Origin: DAOUAE01 sp034433795
Lineage (GTDB): Bacteria; Chloroflexota; UBA6077; FW602-bin22; DAOUAE01
Direction of reading: 5' to 3'
NCBI GenBank assembly: GCA_034433795.1
Contig: DAOUAE010000054.1
Location: forward strand, 1-5,522
DNA length: 5,522 nucleotides
Each line of letters begins with the position of its first letter. Positions within the stretch are counted from its first letter, which is position 1. The position numbers were made by a program, and so were the translations under genes. The notes beneath the pieces were generated by a model. That model made no database searches. It had not been told where the DNA came from and was given only the letters and a program-made list of their open reading frames with translations. This document shows positions 4,357 through 5,522 of this stretch, one piece after another.

Positions 4357-5387
4357 TGACCGTCGCGCTCTTTTACCATCCTCTCTGTCTGGAGCACGAG
4401 ACCGGCGAGCACCCCGAGCGGCCGGCCCGGCTGACGGCCATTCAGCAGGCCCTGGCGGCGGCCGGCTACACCCAGACGCCCGGGCTGCAGACCCCGCGGC
4501 TGGCCACCGAGGAGGAGGTGACGCGGGTGCACAGCCGGGCCCACCTGCAGCGGGTCGCTCGGGCGGCCGCTCAGGGCTGGGCCATGCTCGATCCGGACAC
4601 CGTGGTCTCGACCGGCTCCTACCAGGCGGCCCTGGCGGCGGCCGGCGGGGCGCTGGCCGCGGTCGAGGCGGTGGTCCGCGGGCCGGTGCGGCGGGCCTTC
4701 GCCCTGGTCCGGCCGCCGGGGCACCACGCCCGGCCCGATCAGGCGATGGGCTTCTGTCTTTTCAACAACGTCGCCATCGCCGCCCGTCACGCCCAGGTGG
4801 CCCTGGGGCTCCAGCGGGTGGCCATCGTCGACTACGATGTGCACCACGGCAACGGCACCCAGGAGATCTTCGAGGAGGACCCTACGGTCTTCTTCTTCTC
4901 GACCCATCAGCATCCGTTCTATCCCTTCACCGGCCGGCTGGAGGAGCGGGGGCGGGGCGCCGGCCTGGGCTTCACCCTCAATCTGCCCCTGCCGGCCGGG
5001 ACCGGGGACCGTGGCTACCAGCGGGTCTTCGACGCGGTGGTTGTACCGGCGGTGCGGCGCTTTGGGCCGGAGGTCATCCTGGTCTCGGCGGGCTATGATG
5101 CCCACTGGGCCGACCCGCTGGCCCTAATGGCGCTCTCGGTCGCCGGCTACGCCGGGCTGGTGGCGCGGCTCTGCGCCCTGGCCGACGAGGTCTGTCAGGG
5201 GCGGATCGCTTTCGTTCTGGAGGGGGGCTATCATCTGGCGGCGCTGGGGGCAGCGGTGACGGCCAGCGTGAGCGTTCTGCTGGGCCGGCCGGTTCACGAT
5301 CCCCTGGGGCCGCCACCCGGCCAGCGGCCGGAGCCCGACCTCGAGGGCCTCATCGCCGCCGCCCGCCGTCTCCACCAGCTGGGGTAA
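4356..5387 (+). CDS. Histone deacetylase family amidohydrolase (class II-like, zinc-dependent)
   Basis: A 343-residue full-length member of the arginase/deacetylase fold, which removes acetyl or acyl groups from amides such as acetyl-lysine in proteins or small acetylated amines. Motifs in order are HPLCLEHETGEHPERPARL at 8-26, VHSRAHL at 58-64, RPPGHHA at 119-125 with the charge-relay His123-His124, GFCLFNN at 132-138, VDYDVHHGNGTQ at 158-169 with zinc ligands Asp161 and His163, SAGYDAHWADPL at 244-255 with zinc ligand Asp248, and LEGGY at 288-292 with transition-state Tyr292. All catalytic residues are present. The SAGYDAH form, rather than the GLDTFEGDP form, argues against a typical acetylpolyamine amidohydrolase and for class II/AcuC-like bacterial deacetylases; the substrate remains open. 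Start is the ATG at 4356, overlapping the SAM hydrolase TGA. No signal peptide or membrane segment is seen, so it should be cytoplasmic. Confidence 0.95.
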   Translation: MTVALFYHPLCLEHETGEHPERPARLTAIQQALAAAGYTQTPGLQTPRLATEEEVTRVHSRAHLQRVARAAAQGWAMLDPDTVVSTGSYQAALAAAGGALAAVEAVVRGPVRRAFALVRPPGHHARPDQAMGFCLFNNVAIAARHAQVALGLQRVAIVDYDVHHGNGTQEIFEEDPTVFFFSTHQHPFYPFTGRLEERGRGAGLGFTLNLPLPAGTGDRGYQRVFDAVVVPAVRRFGPEVILVSAGYDAHWADPLALMALSVAGYAGLVARLCALADEVCQGRIAFVLEGGYHLAALGAAVTASVSVLLGRPVHDPLGPPPGQRPEPDLEGLIAAARRLHQLG

Positions 5388-5522
5388 GAGAGCCGACGGG
5401 CCAGGGATTTGGAGCTAGTGGAAGGGTAAGGGGTCGCACGAGGGGAGAAGGCGGCAATCGAGCGGATGGTGAGTGTTGCCGCGGCTGATGCTCCTCGATC
5501 GGTGGGTCGGGATCGCGGCACC
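5388..5522. other. Non-coding tail after the deacetylase gene
   Basis: 135 bp in which I see no supported gene. A 7-bp inverted repeat, GCGGCAA (5451-5457) and TTGCCGC (5476-5482), with an 18-nt loop lies about 65 bp past the stop; no T-run follows, so it is at best a weak or factor-dependent terminator. A minus-strand open frame runs through here but its protein is low in complexity and resembles nothing I know. Confidence 0.35.

Noticed and set aside
4448..4646. Identical 19-bp sequence at 4448-4466 and 4628-4646 within the deacetylase gene
   Set aside because: Both copies encode the alanine-rich stretch ALAAAG in helices; this is codon bias and low complexity rather than a functional DNA repeat.
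4263..5105. Minus-strand open frame of 280 codons antisense to the deacetylase gene, and the overlapping plus-strand frame 4220-5098
   Set aside because: Both lie over a gene with all catalytic residues intact and give repetitive Gly/Ala/Arg/Pro-rich proteins.

Overview
The window is very GC-rich (roughly 70% by eye) bacterial chromosomal DNA with tightly packed housekeeping and metabolic genes. I see no mobile element, tRNA, rRNA, CRISPR or phage feature. The high GC, extended -10 elements placed almost on top of start codons (possible leaderless mRNAs), and a small CxxC/CxxC zinc-ribbon protein of a style I associate with Chloroflexota suggest that phylum. This is a weak inference; an actinobacterium or other high-GC lineage is not excluded.

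Layout. The left half is read on the minus strand. In transcription order it holds a Maf-type nucleoside triphosphate pyrophosphatase (3054 to 2416), a 65-residue zinc-ribbon protein (2320 to 2123), a leader with a perfect TATAAT box, pterin-4a-carbinolamine dehydratase (1937 to 1527) and an NAD(P)-dependent aldehyde dehydrogenase (1530 to 67). The last two overlap by an ATGA and probably form a translationally coupled pair. The right half is read on the plus strand: an S-adenosyl-L-methionine hydrolase of the DUF62 / SAM hydroxide adenosyltransferase family (3481 to 4356), followed with a one-base TGATG overlap by a class II-like histone-deacetylase-family amidohydrolase (4356 to 5387).

The two halves diverge from a comparatively AT-rich spacer of about 430 bp (3055-3480). 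It holds the most interesting non-coding signals: two nearly identical extended -10 boxes on the minus strand, each 6-7 nt before a start codon; a -10 that reads as a promoter on both strands; a small hairpin followed by a T-run; and a perfect 6-bp inverted repeat next to the likely -10 of the SAM hydrolase operon.

Taken together, the genes handle nucleotide sanitation (Maf), pterin cofactor recycling (PCD), aldehyde oxidation (ALDH), SAM turnover to adenosine and methionine (DUF62) and deacetylation of protein or small-molecule amides (HDAC family). All key catalytic residues I could check are present. Nothing here clearly amounts to an undescribed system; the points most worth checking are the promoter architecture and the two coupled gene pairs.
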